NCBI GenBank assembly: GCA_964036195.1
Contig: OZ038459.1
Location: forward strand, 21,325,206-21,389,205
Length of the DNA stretch: 64,000 nt
Direction: 5' to 3'
Origin: Sphaerolaimus hirsutus
Taxonomy: Eukaryota > Nematoda > Chromadorea > Monhysterida > Sphaerolaimidae
Shown here: positions 34,676 through 46,422 of the stretch, piece after piece
How the letters are laid out: each line of letters starts with the position of its first letter
Position numbering within the stretch: the first letter of the stretch is position 1
Notes under the pieces: generated by a model
Told to the model about the DNA's origin: nothing
The model's input: only the letters and a program-made list of their open reading frames with translations
Database searches by the model: none
Position numbers and translations under genes: made by a program

Positions 34676-34995
34676 ATACAACTGATCGGTCGCGCCATTT
34701 ATTTGGCTATGTAAATATGTAAATTTCCGTTGATCTCATGGCTTTTCGGATGTGCACACGTATTTATGTATGCTTGTTGGCCAGTGGCCAGATTCAAATA
34801 ACCCGACTGGTTTTTTTATTGGGTTCCCCGATCCATTTAGGTATGCAACGATAAACCGTGGGGCTATTCGGTGACCTTATCTACTGGGTCCCAGAATGTA
34901 AAATGACCTGGAAAATGGCAAAAAGTCATGTAAAATGGCAAGACACTTAACATAGTCTGGGACCCTGATCGCGAAATATTGGCAAACTTTCACTG

Positions 34996-35445
34996 CAGGG
35001 ACGTATCCAGGACTTTTGAGCGGGGGGGGCTGCTCGTTTACGGGGGCCGGCGAGCGGGGGGGGGGCTCAGCCCCCCCCCCCTAAATTTTTTCCCTATAAA
35101 GGGACGGAAAGGTGTTTTGGCGCTAGCGCCATACCAAGGCGCCACGCCATGGCGCTATTGGCGTTGGCGCCAGCGCCAGGAACCGCTTTATATAGATGTA
35201 AATATGCATACATATGCAGCGAAAGTCGCAAAAATGTGTTCATTTTCAAGGATATTTGTTTACGGGGGCCGTTCCGCTAAAAATACAATGTATGGGTAAG
35301 AAATTGCGCGCTTGCGCGCAAAAATTTTAAGAAACCTCGAAAAATGTATAGGAAAAATAGCATTTTCCGGGACTTTTTAGGTCTCACCCCGGGAGGGGGG
35401 GGGGCTGCAGCCCCCCCCGCCCCCCCCCCCCTGGATACGGCCCTG
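34996..35445. repeat. CAGGGACGTATCCAGG element, full copy
   Basis: Ends cagggacgtatccaggactt and cctggatacggccctg are inverted, each next to long G or C runs. The core has accaaggcgccacgccatgg and the self-complementary cgcgcttgcgcgc. Confidence 0.85.
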
Positions 35446-35447
35446 TT

Positions 35448-35798
35448 TCACTGTAAAGCGTGCTCGTCCGGATTAGTGTAAAAAAATGTGGGGCAATGTG
35501 TTTGTGAGCGGGTAACCACTGAACAACCGAAAAAGCAGTCGGGCTTTTTGAATTTAGACCCTGGATCTTTGCGCCTGTGTAACCGTAATAATCCGTAAAT
35601 ATGTTTTAACGCAGAAGCACTTGTTTGCTTTCCACAAAAAATGCAGTGTGTATTTGTATCAATGATTTTGCAGACATTTTGCAGACAATTTTTTCCCATT
35701 TTTTGCGCGAAAAAATTTTGCCGGGTAAAAAGGTAAACTTCGCTTTGGTTTGTTGAATTAAGCGCTACAAATGAGTAGATTTTTCTGCAAAAATTCAT
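35448..35798 (-). CDS. Cysteine-rich hypothetical ORF
   Basis: An open frame of 116 codons from ATG to TGA. It has spaced cysteines and histidines (CLQNVCKIIDTNTHCIFCGK, then CFFGCSVVT and HCPTFFYTN), a composition unlike the low-complexity frames around it, so it may be an exon of a zinc-binding or domesticated-element protein. I recognise no family. Its 3' end abuts the element at 34996-35445. Chance openness is quite possible. Confidence 0.2.
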   Translation of the reverse strand: MNFCRKIYSFVALNSTNQSEVYLFTRQNFFAQKMGKNCLQNVCKIIDTNTHCIFCGKQTSASALKHIYGLLRLHRRKDPGSKFKKPDCFFGCSVVTRSQTHCPTFFYTNPDEHALQ

Positions 35799-36902
35799 CA
35801 GAAAAAGCGATCACACTGTAATATTCCAAATTACGATGAAGAGCAAATATTTATTTTGCAATTTTAATGTCCGCTCAGTAGCCATTTTACCCTGGCCAGC
35901 GCCTTCCCGAACTCCAGTTTTTCATCGATTTTTTTTCTATTCAAAATCAATTCGCTCGAAATCTAAGTTTGTACAGTTTGAAAGCATCAGACATTGTTAA
36001 GTTGCAGGTTTTGTATGGGTTACTTAGCTTTTTCTGTCAGAAGTTTTGTTTGTTGACCACTTGAGGTTTACCTATAGTTGGTTGTCTTTATTTGACTGAC
36101 AGTACCGGGTGATCTGTCGATTTTTTTTTGTCGATACAGCCATATTCTGATTTTTTTGCTATCAACGATCGAGTGAGATTATTGTCGATATTTTAATGTC
36201 GAAAAGAGTGAATTCAACGTTTTTTTGAAATTGCATATCAACGACAGGATCAATGAAAAACTGACTATCGAGTCATCGACATTTCACCTTATCGGATATC
36301 GATAACGTCTTGTTCGACATTTGATGTCAAAAAATTGTTGAAAATATATGGAAAGTTATCGACATTGAAAACTCTTAAATAACATGTCAACCGAAAAGTG
36401 TAAAAAATGAACTGCGAACTGCTAACCCACTGCAAATTCAAACAAAAAAGTTTTGCTGAAATCATTGTGACCACACTGTAAAATCGTAAATTGCCCTCTT
36501 TTTCTGGTGGATTTGCAGCATCAATCAACTATTTATATTTCAATCTTCTAACGTTCATCCTATGAAGTTTTCTCGAAGTTAAGGGGTTTTTTGTTCCCTG
36601 GCTTCTATGCTATGTAAATTTTCCGCCAGTGTCGTCATTTTTGTTGAACACTAGAAGAATGGAATCAAAATACACCTGGGGCACTTGACAATTTCGACAT
36701 TGACTGATCTGCGTTAAGCTCCGCTTTTTGTGCCATCTAGAAAATCGCCGCATCGACATTCTTTGGGTGGCTAGCGCAAATTATCGTTTTTCTTGTTTTC
36801 TGTTGAATTTTTGAAGGTTTAGTGATGAAATAGTTCTTTTGCTGGGGTCACCAGGGTTTTGATTTTGGGAGAGTTCATTTAATCACTAAAATTTGAATTT
36901 AA

Positions 36903-37100
36903 TACCGTATTTCTTCTAATAGAAGAGCGGGTCTCCAATAGAAGGGCGTCTCCAATAGAAGGTACACTTTTTGACTTTGTTTGGCCCATGAAATAAGTGT
37001 CAGTCCTCCGATAGAAGGGTCAGTAACTGCTGGAATTGTGCCAACTGCTCAAAATTTTATTGAGCTCAAAAAGCACCCTTCTATTAGAAGAAATACGGTA
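36903..37100. repeat. TTCTTCTAATAGAAG palindrome
   Basis: Left end accgtatttcttctaataga, right end tctattagaagaaatacggt, a perfect inverted match; inner units are ccaatagaagg type. It lies about 280 bases before innexin exon 1A. Other copies: 39843-40000, 41874-43405 (broken up), 52014-52110 and 56556-56815. Confidence 0.85.
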
Positions 37101-37383
37101 TCAACATTTGCACGCATTGAATGTTCTCGGATCTTTGTTCTCGCTTCTCCATTTTAATGTATTTTTGGTTTTTGTTACTCTTCCAACTACAGTTAGAAGT
37201 TTCAAATACAGTTAGAAGGTGCTACCTGCCGTTCTAAACATTGAGGCGTTTTGTGTTGGCATTTTGTAAATATAACTGTATGACAGGTGCAACAAATACA
37301 TAATTCACATTCCACGCCCATTCTGCACGCTCACCGTGCCCAGTATCCAATCCAACCCGTTGCCCAACTCTCAGTCCGGCGCC

Positions 37384-37580
37384 ATGTTCGACCTGTTCGG
37401 CCGCGTCGCGTTCAACTACATCAAACGGCGCACCGACGCCGGTGATGGCGCCGATATATTAAACTACTTTTACACGGCCATGATTATGAGCACGTCGGCT
37501 ATATTTCTGTTTGCTAGGAATTACGTGGGCGAGCCGATCCAGTGCTGGGTGCCCGCCCAGTTTACGGGAGCTTGGGAATC
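37384..37580 (+). CDS. Innexin alternative first exon 1A
   Basis: ATG at 37384 (MFDLFGRVAFNYIKRRTD), then a first membrane segment (residues about 28-45) and the start of extracellular loop 1, [18 protein letters not shown]. The exon holds 197 coding nt and ends in phase 2 at a gttgg donor, exactly like exon 1B at 46423. No second set of downstream innexin exons lies between 37580 and 46423, so it most likely splices to the shared exon 2 at 47391, giving a protein with a different cytoplasmic N-terminus and first membrane segment. N-terminal variants of this kind change junction pairing in other innexin genes. It could instead be an orphan duplicate. Confidence 0.8.
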
Positions 37581-37654
37581 GTTGGTTTTGGGGGTGGGTT
37601 TTTTTAAATGGGCTGCTGTTGTAGCTCGACGCAAATTCCAACGCAAAATTGATT

Positions 37655-37832
37655 ACCGTATTTCCTCGAATTACCCCCTGGAAGTTTTTACAGCCTTATA
37701 AATATAAGGATGTAGATGGTATAAGCGATGTTCTAACGAAACACCAAGTGTTTTGAACGTCTGTTGTGCATTTCCCGGACCACTGATACATAGTGCCCAT
37801 TTTGAGGGGGGTATTTCGAGGAAATACTGTAT
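37655..37832. repeat. CCGTATTTCCTCGAA-family palindrome just after innexin exon 1A
   Basis: Left end taccgtatttcctcgaatta, right end gtatttcgaggaaatactgt. Confidence 0.75.
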
Positions 37833-38033
37833 ATTAAAGTGGATGATTATAAATTAAAACCGTATCCGATTTTTCAATACATTGATTGGACAATATAATT
37901 ATCAATACATTAATTGTGTATAAAATCCAGTGTAAACTGCTAAAGTGTAAAGAGTGGTCACTGCTAGGTATATGATTTTTGAAATGTCTAATAGTATTTT
38001 TTATAACACTTACACCAGGTGAAGAAAAATCCA

Positions 38034-38950
38034 GAGTTGTTAAAATACCGGTATTTTTGGAAAGCGTAAGCGTAAATACACTTTCCAAATTTTGAGTATG
38101 GATACTAAAAGCGTAATGTATTTTTCAAATACCTAGGAAAGCGTAAAAAAGCGTAAGCGTAAAAATATTTAAGAGAGTGCTCTTGCTGTTGAGCATTGGA
38201 CAACACCCATGCTTTCACTTTTAGATGGTTTTACTGATTACTGTCCATTCATTACGTACTTAAAATTACCGTATTTCCGCGAAATACCCACAGGGGGGGG
38301 GTTATTTTTCCACGAAATATCCCCAGGGGGGGTTATTTTTTCGGAGTGAGAATTTGAGGGGGGTTTAACGAGGGAGGGGGTATTTCAGGGGAGGTCATTT
38401 ATTCGCCAGTAATTTTTCGAATGCCCGTTACTAATTTGTTGTTTGTAACATACACAGACGTAAAAAAATGCAACAATAAGCAACATGTATAAGGGTCTAT
38501 TATAAAAGTATGTAATTGGTATAAACCATGTTTTAACATAACAAAGTCGTTATTTTTAGCGTGTGTTTTGCATTGCCCATATCACAAAGTCGGACCACGA
38601 AAACATCGTTGCCGGAATCTATCATTTGACCCAAAATTCTCAATGTGACGCCACGATATTTTTACCACACACTCATATTTTGACACAATTTCTACTTCTG
38701 TCGCTATTTTCTGTGAAATATTGCACACGCGCAGTTATTTTTTACACACGTTCTTGTTCACTTTTTTTTGTATAGTTTTACGCTTTTTCAAAAGCGTAAA
38801 ACTGGGCCGTGTGAAATTCTTTTCACGCTGTAATTTGGCCGGGAAAGCGTTAAAAAGTGTACGGGTATTTTATGAAAGCGTAAGCGTAAATATAAACACC
38901 CATTTACCCAGGTATTTCGGGTAAGCGTAAATACACTTTCGCAACTCTGA
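38034..38950. repeat. AAAGCGTAAGCGTAAA foldback with inner G-run element
   Basis: Outer arms gagttgttaaaatacc with gaaagcgtaagcgtaaat, and the inverse ending acactttcgcaactct. A CCGTATTTCCGCGAAATACCC unit starts at 38269 inside it. Confidence 0.65.
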
Positions 38951-40866
38951 AAAAATCAATTGTATGTCGGTTATTGCATACAATCACATTCCGTAAAATA
39001 AATTTTTCTTCACTTGACGAAAAATGGTGATTATCAAATTTTACGTTCATCTAGCTGTGACCGTTTACTCTGAGTTTTGGACACAATGAAGGTATTGATT
39101 TATTGTTATGCTGTCCATGCCTAATATCATGAGACATGAATTATCATCCAGTTCTATGTACCTAAAGTCGGTGGACATTTCACCCTACAAAATCGGAGAG
39201 TTAGAATTCGCTCGCGAATAGAGCGAACACAAAACTTGGGTCCCACCTGAACGCTCGGAATTGAAAAAGAAAAAAAATATTAAATGAGAAATGGACGCTT
39301 CGCCGTGCCTGTGCGTGCGCGCCGCCCGTTTCAACGTTTCGTTTCAACGTTGTCCGTTGGAAGCGAAAAAATTTGACTGTTTTAATGACCCTTTTACCGT
39401 TTTTGTTAATTTTTATTCGTTGGCACCGTTCCAATGGAAGAGTCCCCATATGAGAACTTGGCAGCCAGCCAAAATTGCGAAATCCGCTATAAATGTGAAT
39501 AAAACAGGCTAACACTAACTATATAACCATGTATATAAACAAAAAAAGCGATTATAAGGGTGGAAATTGGCAAAGTGGAGCAACTTTTAACGATTTTTAG
39601 CTTACTTTGACTTTTCACTCGCATTTGTATAATACGCAACTGGAAACTGGGATAAGAGCCAAGTTTTCAAACGTGACCCGATCCATTCCAATCATTAAAA
39701 TATTGCGTCACAATAATGACGACATGCACTCTCCACTGGAGAGACTGACGCAAATGTTTGTAGGGCGATACGTCTGCCGACTTTAACCAATTTTGCGGTG
39801 GATATTTTTCGCTAGAAATTTTCGTCAAGCTGTAATCGCAGCTACCGTATTTATTCTAACAGAAGGGCGGGTGTCCAATGGAAGGTGCATTTTTTACTTT
39901 ATTTGCCCCACGAACTTAATAGAAGGGTGGTCTTTATTAAAAAGGTGAAAAAACTGCTGGAACTGTGCCAAATGAAAAAGAATGGCAGCAGACGCTATTA
40001 TTTAGTCGCTTTGCGCCATTAATTTGGCGTTATTGATGTATTGATTTAAGAGCGCCAGAAAGAGGGCGCCAAGCGCCAGCGGCGCTATGGGCTGGGTTCA
40101 CGGCGTCATGGAAAAGGGCGCCATTTGAAAGCAGGGCGCCACAGAAAACAGGGCGCCTAGCGCCAATACAACCGTCATCACACGGCACCCTTTGGCGCCA
40201 TAAAATGGTCCCTCGTAGTGGTCTCATTCCCTCACTAATAACGATGGCAAACCCTCCAAAAAAAAGTATTTAAATTTTTAGTGTTTTTTTCTGAAATGAA
40301 TTTTCGAATTTTTCCTGAAATGAATTTTCGAATTTTTCCTGAAATGAATTTTCAAATTTTGAAATTAATTTTTGAATTTTCGAATTTTTTTTGGCAATTT
40401 TTGAATTTTTTCGGCTATTTTTTGAATTTTTTCAAATAATTTTCGATTTTTTTTTGGTAAAAATATTGAATCTGAAGTTTTAAATGAAGAATTTGGACTG
40501 TTTTGGAAGTGGCTATACTCGGCAGATGTGATACTCTACAAATAGATATGATTTATGTCTTCGGCTGGCAGACAGCCAACCAAAAACTTGTGAACCGACT
40601 CCCCACTCCACTCCACTTCATCCCAACTCGGAACCGGTTCAGTGAGCCGTAAGTTCACTGCCAACTGCAGTTATGATGTCATGATGGAGTGTTACCTCCA
40701 GAAAAATGTACAGTGTAATGTCGCCCGAGTATAGCGCACTGAGCGTACTCAGTGCATACAGTGCTAACATCACAAGATACAGGTAAATACTTCTCAAACC
40801 ACTCTTCTTTGATAATATCTTTGATCACATCTTTTTTACTTAAAAATATGTGCAGTTCCTATGGGC

Positions 40867-41032
40867 CATCCCAGACACCTGTAAAATGCTCTGTGAAATG
40901 TCAAATGTTATGCAAAGTGTCTAAAGTCATGGAAATGCTGTGGAAAATAGCAAATATGTTAACCATTTTCCCGGGCATTTTCATAACTTTTGACACTTGC
41001 ATGACATTCCACATTTTACAGGGCATTTTACA
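40867..41032. repeat. GTAAAATGTC-family palindrome
   Basis: catcccagacacctgtaaaa and ttttacagggcattttac enclose arms gtctaaagtcatggaaatgc and gcattttcataacttttgac. Confidence 0.65.
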
Positions 41033-42190
41033 TTTCAACGTTTTTGTACGTTTTTTTGTTTTGTTTCGCTTTTTCATACGCACCGCGTACCAATTGTCAA
41101 TTTATTGAGCACGGTGAACTCAAGAGTACGTTTTGTTGCCTTGAATTCCCTGAAAAATTCAAAAAGTATTTTCGAATTTTCGAATTTTTTGAAAAATAAA
41201 TCGATTTTTAAGTGTTTTTTCTGGCGAGATCTCGGCCGTAAAGTAAACCCGGCCGTAAAGTAAATCCGGCCGTAATGCATAGTTGTACAAACGTATTTAC
41301 TTTTACTCAATAAATGCGTATACTCGAGTGCTGCGTAAATACGTTTACGTTTCCTCCCGAAAAAATACCGGTACTCACTTACTCGCGTACTTTTTGAAAG
41401 TACGCGAGTACAGAAAACTTAATTGAGAACATTTTTGAGTGCATAAAAAGCAAAAAATCACTCGCACGATCACGGCTGAAAAAATAGCGTAAAATAACAG
41501 CGGAAATTTTAGAATTCGCGATGGGTAGGGACGTAGGGATAACGACGACTCTCGCTTTCACCTACACTCATTTTTACGTTTTCCTAGGTACAAAACTAAA
41601 GTAGCACCCTCTACTTTACGGCCGGGTTTACTTTACGGCCGGACCATCCCCGTTTTTTCTAGTGGTGAAATAAAAATTCGAAAATTATGAAAAAATTCGA
41701 ATTTTCGAATCTTTTTTTGCCATCGTGGCTCACTAAACACACGAACGAGATGCGTATGGGCATGAAATTGTGCGCGTTCTGCGACTGGCCCCAGTAGGTA
41801 TAAATGTGACAAATAGACGCTGTTACATCAGTTATTTTACAAATAAGTATTTACAAATACCGCATTTCTTTTACCGTATTTCTTCCAATAGAAGAGTGCC
41901 GTTCTATTTTTTCGTCAACTTTTTTACCCGCCATTCTATTGGAGGAGTTGTTCTATTAGAGGCTGCCGTTCTATCTTCTTCGCCAGCCATTTTCACACTT
42001 TAAATCTGAACAGGTAATTAGTATTTTTAATGACACCTGAGCAACATTTTACAGCATCAATTTAAACAAAACCAAATGTGAAAACAACCCCTAAATCACA
42101 GTTCTGAACACTGGATATTCTCACCACCCATTTTTTAAATTTTTTGTGTTTTTGGCACTCTTCCAATGTAATTTCTCCCTGCCGTTCTTC

Positions 42191-42756
42191 TAGGGTTCAA
42201 ACGGGATCCCGATCCCGATCCCGGATCCCGTGAGATTCCGGGATTTAGCAGTCCCGATCCCGATCCCGAAACCCCAATCCCGATCCCGAAATCCAAAAAT
42301 ACCAATCCCGATCCCGATCCCGAAAACTTTCAAATCCCGATCCCGAGAATCTCCCAAGTCCGGGATCCCGATCCCGGAAAAAATAGTGGAAATTATCAAA
42401 AGTGAAAAAATGACATTTTTGCATGCAAAAATGTGAACACAAACCCCCAGCGTCCATTTTATGTCACTTTTCTGGCATCCAACAGTGTTTTGAGACCTTT
42501 ATGAACAACTGTGAATGCCAGAACAGTGATGAAAATCTCTATCCCTAGACCCCAATCCCGATCCCGAAAAAATGACAATCCCAATCCCGATCCCGTGACC
42601 CCAATCCCGGCCAATCCCGATCCCGATCCCGAAATCTCAAAATACCAATCCCGATCCCGATCCCGAAACCCCAATCCCGATCCCGATCCCGAAATATCAA
42701 AAAGTGAATCCCGATCCCGATCCCGATCCCGAAAAGTCAATCCCGTTTGAACCCTA
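42191..42756. repeat. ATCCCG-hexamer palindromic element, second full copy
   Basis: Ends tagggttcaaacgggatccc and tcccgtttgaaccctac; its unique spacer is nearly identical to that of 14015-14504, though the two copies differ in the number of hexamers. It has inserted into a TTCTTCTAATAGAAG element. Confidence 0.88.
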
Positions 42757-42841
42757 CGTTCTTCTGGAGGCTGCCATTCATTTTTTTGGTGGGTAAAAAG
42801 TGCCAAAACCTGCCGTTCTATTGGAGGTATACCATTCTACA

Positions 42842-43086
42842 CTTATGGTACATGATACTCTGCCCTTGCACTCATTTATGTCTCACGTTGGAAGCGTGCC
42901 AACGATGATAAAGCATGCGATTTTTGTGTAAAAGAAGAAGAAAATCATTGTTGTGAATGAATTAACGTATAGCGTTATAATAGTGATGACTTTTTCCAAC
43001 TTTTTATGAAAATCACATGTGTAAAAAACCGTTGGCACGCTTCCAGCGGGAACCGCGCGTGCAGGGTGTTAAGTTACAGGAGTATA
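42842..43086. repeat. CACGCGTGGTTCCCGC-family palindrome
   Basis: Arms tcacgttggaagcgtgccaa and ttggcacgcttccagcggga. It too is inserted in the TTCTTCTAATAGAAG cluster. Confidence 0.75.
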
Positions 43087-43477
43087 TTGGAGGTGCCGTT
43101 CTATCGGAGGTATAAGTACTTTTCTATTGGAGGTGGCGATCTATTGGAAGTATGCCATTCTATTAGAAGAAAGACGGCGATAGAAGGGCGGGTCTCACTA
43201 GAAGCGCGTACTCAGAAGTACACTTTTTTAACTTTGTTTTTGCGACGAAATAAATTCAAGGGCGGTCTCCATAAGAGGGGTAAAATAAAAACCGCTGGAA
43301 TTATGCCAAATGCATTAGAAACATTGAAAATCTCAGTGGGTGCTTTTATTTAGTGCATAAGGGCGCCCCTCTAGTACATGCCTAATTAGAAGAAGTATGG
43401 TATTTAAATTTATCTGCCTGCATGACCTTGCGACTGCCGCATGCAATCAGTTGTCGTGTTATTTTATTACACATGGT

Positions 43478-43727
43478 ATACTCGGCGTACATGATACTCT
43501 GCCCTCGCACTGATTTATGTCTCGTGTTGGAAGCGTGCCAATGATTATCAAATCATGCGATTTCAGTAAAAAGATGAAAAAATTCATCGATGTGAATATA
43601 TTAATGAATAACATTATAACAACAATCATTTTTGTCATCTTTTTATGAAACTCGCACGCGTTAACCATCATTGACGCACTTCCAGCGGGAACCACGCGTG
43701 CAAAGTGTAAAGTAACCGGAGTTATAT
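43478..43727. repeat. CACGCGTGGTTCCCGC-family palindrome
   Basis: gtctcgtgttggaagcgtgc and cagcgggaaccacgcgtgca mark the two arms. Confidence 0.75.
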
Positions 43728-45687
43728 TATATTTCTACATGTTATCTTGATTTTGCTTGAGACTGATTGATCTCTCTGTGATAAAGTTCATTTAAAAAAC
43801 TTAAAAATCGGCTGGTGTAATATTCATAGTGTGTGAAATTATCGTAAATATGTTATGAGTTGAATTACATATTTATGTACCACGCTTTTATAAAGTCGTA
43901 AGTTACATAAAATACCTGAGTACCTCAAGAGAAACTTTTCTGAATATGATATTATTTCCTAGAAACTTTTCTGAATATTATATCATTTCCAAGAAACTAC
44001 CGCAAAATTTATCGTAATTTGCAAACATTTAACCATAAAACTTTCTGTCAATGTCTCAAGATTACCTACCCATATAACTCTAACAGGTAAAATTCATAAA
44101 TACATCTATAGTGGGCAGCACAGGCACTGATTCTATCGCATTTACCTGGGCAACGTACAACGTAAAGATGGCAAAAATAAGAAAATTTAAAAACCTTTTT
44201 GAGTTTTGTCAAGTTTTCGAATTTTTATTTTACCGATAAAAACAGAAAATCTATTTTAACAACTTTACTTTCAACAACTTGCAAAGGTGGGAATCATTTA
44301 GATCAACATTCAACATCAACATTCGTTATTTAAATTTCCACAGAAAAATTCGAAAATGCGATAATTTAGTGGAAAAAATTCAAAAATTAGAAAAGCATGC
44401 CAAAAGATTCGAAAATTCGGAAACTTTTTTGTGGAAAACGCCATTTTCGAAGAACAAAAACTTAAACTTAAAACACTTTTTTCAAGAGAGTTTGCCATCG
44501 TTAGTTCTACAACACTTTGGTGCAAACTGCAGACCATTTTACCATGATTTTTCGATGACTGTTCACGGCTGAATGTCCATGTTGTTTGGTCTGCACTTTT
44601 GCACCATTGACGGTCAAATGGCTCTCTTTTCGATTTTTGTTTTCCTTTGGGAGAAAATTTTCTTAAGGATTACTACCAGCCATTTTATTCGATTTTTGCA
44701 TGTTTTTTTGTTCATTGGGTTATGGTACGTCTGATCCGCATGCAGTGCCGCATGGCCATTTGCAAATGAATAAGGCATTTTTAGTATACCGCATGGTGCA
44801 TCTAACATCTAGCTGAGTTAACATGTTTTTAGGTTGCATGAGAATTTTTTTTGCAAAAATTGTCATGATGCGTGAATTCTCATGTGTCCATAATTTTCAT
44901 TTGATTCATTTTGATAAGATAAAATCTTGTGGAAAATCTCATGCTTGCATTCAGGTGTTGGCATTGCATTAAATATTTTTCCATTTGCATGCTTCATCAA
45001 ACATTTCTAAATCAAACATTTTCTTCAACATTCCATACAAATGAGTACTTCTGCTAGTGCAAAAAGCAATTGACGGAAGTATTTTTAGTCCCATGCATAA
45101 TCATCCAATTCTGCATGGTCACATTTTAAGGGAAAAAAATGCAACAAATTTCAGAATAACTTTCTCATGTCCACTCGGCAAAAATAACACATGTAACACC
45201 ACTATCTGCCCACCACCGATATTGTCACTTGTCAGTTGTCACTGTGTGTAATATGCCCCGGATGTTATATGCACGCCTCACTATTTATTGTTGGCATAGA
45301 CGCGTTCACCACCGCATACTATCTGCACGGGCATCGACCCCCATTTGGTATTTTTCACTCAGCCCCCATTTATTGATTGCTTCTCTCCGATTTTCCGCAC
45401 TGTTGGCATAATGGTTTTTTGCGCTTTTTATTTGTGTATGCTATATTTTGCGTTTTTTTCAAAAAGCCTACACATTTTCACACAGTTTGCTTTCAACTGA
45501 GCTCAGATGTAGTGTAGATTTTGCACTTGAAGTGAAAAGTGTTTTGATTGGATGGGTTTTGGAGGCGAAATATCCGAATATTTGTTGGCCGCGTCGAATT
45601 TCACACAGTTTTCTGTTCACTTGTGCAGTTAGAAGTTAAATTGTGGTCACTGATGAATCTAGAATCGATATATTTGGGTGTAAGATA

Positions 45688-45937
45688 TACTCCGGTTACT
45701 TTACACCTTCCACCGGTTGTTCCCGCTGTAAGTGTGCCCACGATGATTAACACGTGCTAGTGTGATAAAAAGATGACAAAATTGATTGTTGTGATAATGT
45801 TATCCATTAACATATTGACATCAATGAATTTTTTCATCTTTTTACGGAAATCGCATGATTTAATACTCATTGGCACGCTTCCAACACGAGACATAAATCA
45901 GTGCGAGGGTAGAGTATCATGTCCGCCGAGTATATGT
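45688..45937. repeat. CACGCGTGGTTCCCGC-family palindrome in the innexin upstream region
   Basis: tactccggttactttacacc at one end and gagtatcatgtccgccgagt at the other; arms as in the sister copies. Confidence 0.75.
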
Positions 45938-46422
45938 ACCTTTTCCCTATGTCTTGCCCAGATCACGCCAAGCGCCAGCGTGCCCTGGGGCTAGTGAAAA
46001 ATTCACATAGGTGTAAAGTTGTAAAGTTCCCCGTAAAAATTTTACATGATATATTTACGGCACTTTACGTGGCAGATTCGATCATAAACTCTCAATATAT
46101 TATGTGATAAATATCCTCAAGTCTTATATTTCCCTCCAAATCTGTTCCATATGAACCACTGTGGTTACGTTGCACTGAATTTTACCATACTTTGATTTAT
46201 GAAGTACAGTATAATTTATTTTTCGCAAAGTTGCACGATAGTATACTGTGCTGAAAAATATACGTAATTATTGATTCATTATTCAAATGGTATATTGTAG
46301 ATTTGAGTGCAAAGCCTGCATATTTTCACGACACCTTCACTAACACTATTCCATCTTACCACACAGCCGGCAGCTCAAACCTCGAACAAAGGTCCAACCA
46401 GTCGCCCTAGTTCAGCTCCAGC

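Larger units (their letters stand above)
28984..37383. other. Repeat-dense intergenic interval
   Basis: Between the coiled-coil gene and innexin exon 1A. It holds the hAT remnant in its foldback, the nested foldback at 32029-33773, GCGCCA and GACGTATCCAGG elements, and one cysteine-rich ORF. 35850-36900 is AT-rich and shows only short tcgatatttt/tatcgacat inverted pieces (36110-36310). Confidence 0.5.
37833..46422. other. Long interval between innexin exons 1A and 1B, repeats only
   Basis: Would be intron if exon 1A splices to 47391. It contains a nested foldback (38034-38950), gaattttcgaattttt low-complexity tracts (40265-40470, 41145-41220), a TTCTTCTAATAGAAG cluster broken by two other families (41874-43405) and two more CACGCGTGGTTCCCGC copies. 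43740-45680 holds AT-rich sequence with no feature I can name. Confidence 0.5.

Noticed and set aside
37384-37580. A second complete innexin gene starting at exon 1A
   Set aside because: No further innexin exons are found before 46423; phase and length fit an alternative first exon of the same gene better.
42459-42806. Long frames rich in RDRD/GSGSG (also at 14258-14518 and 13800-14153)
   Set aside because: They are translations of the ATCCCG hexamer arms; the same text appears on both strands and in every copy of the element.
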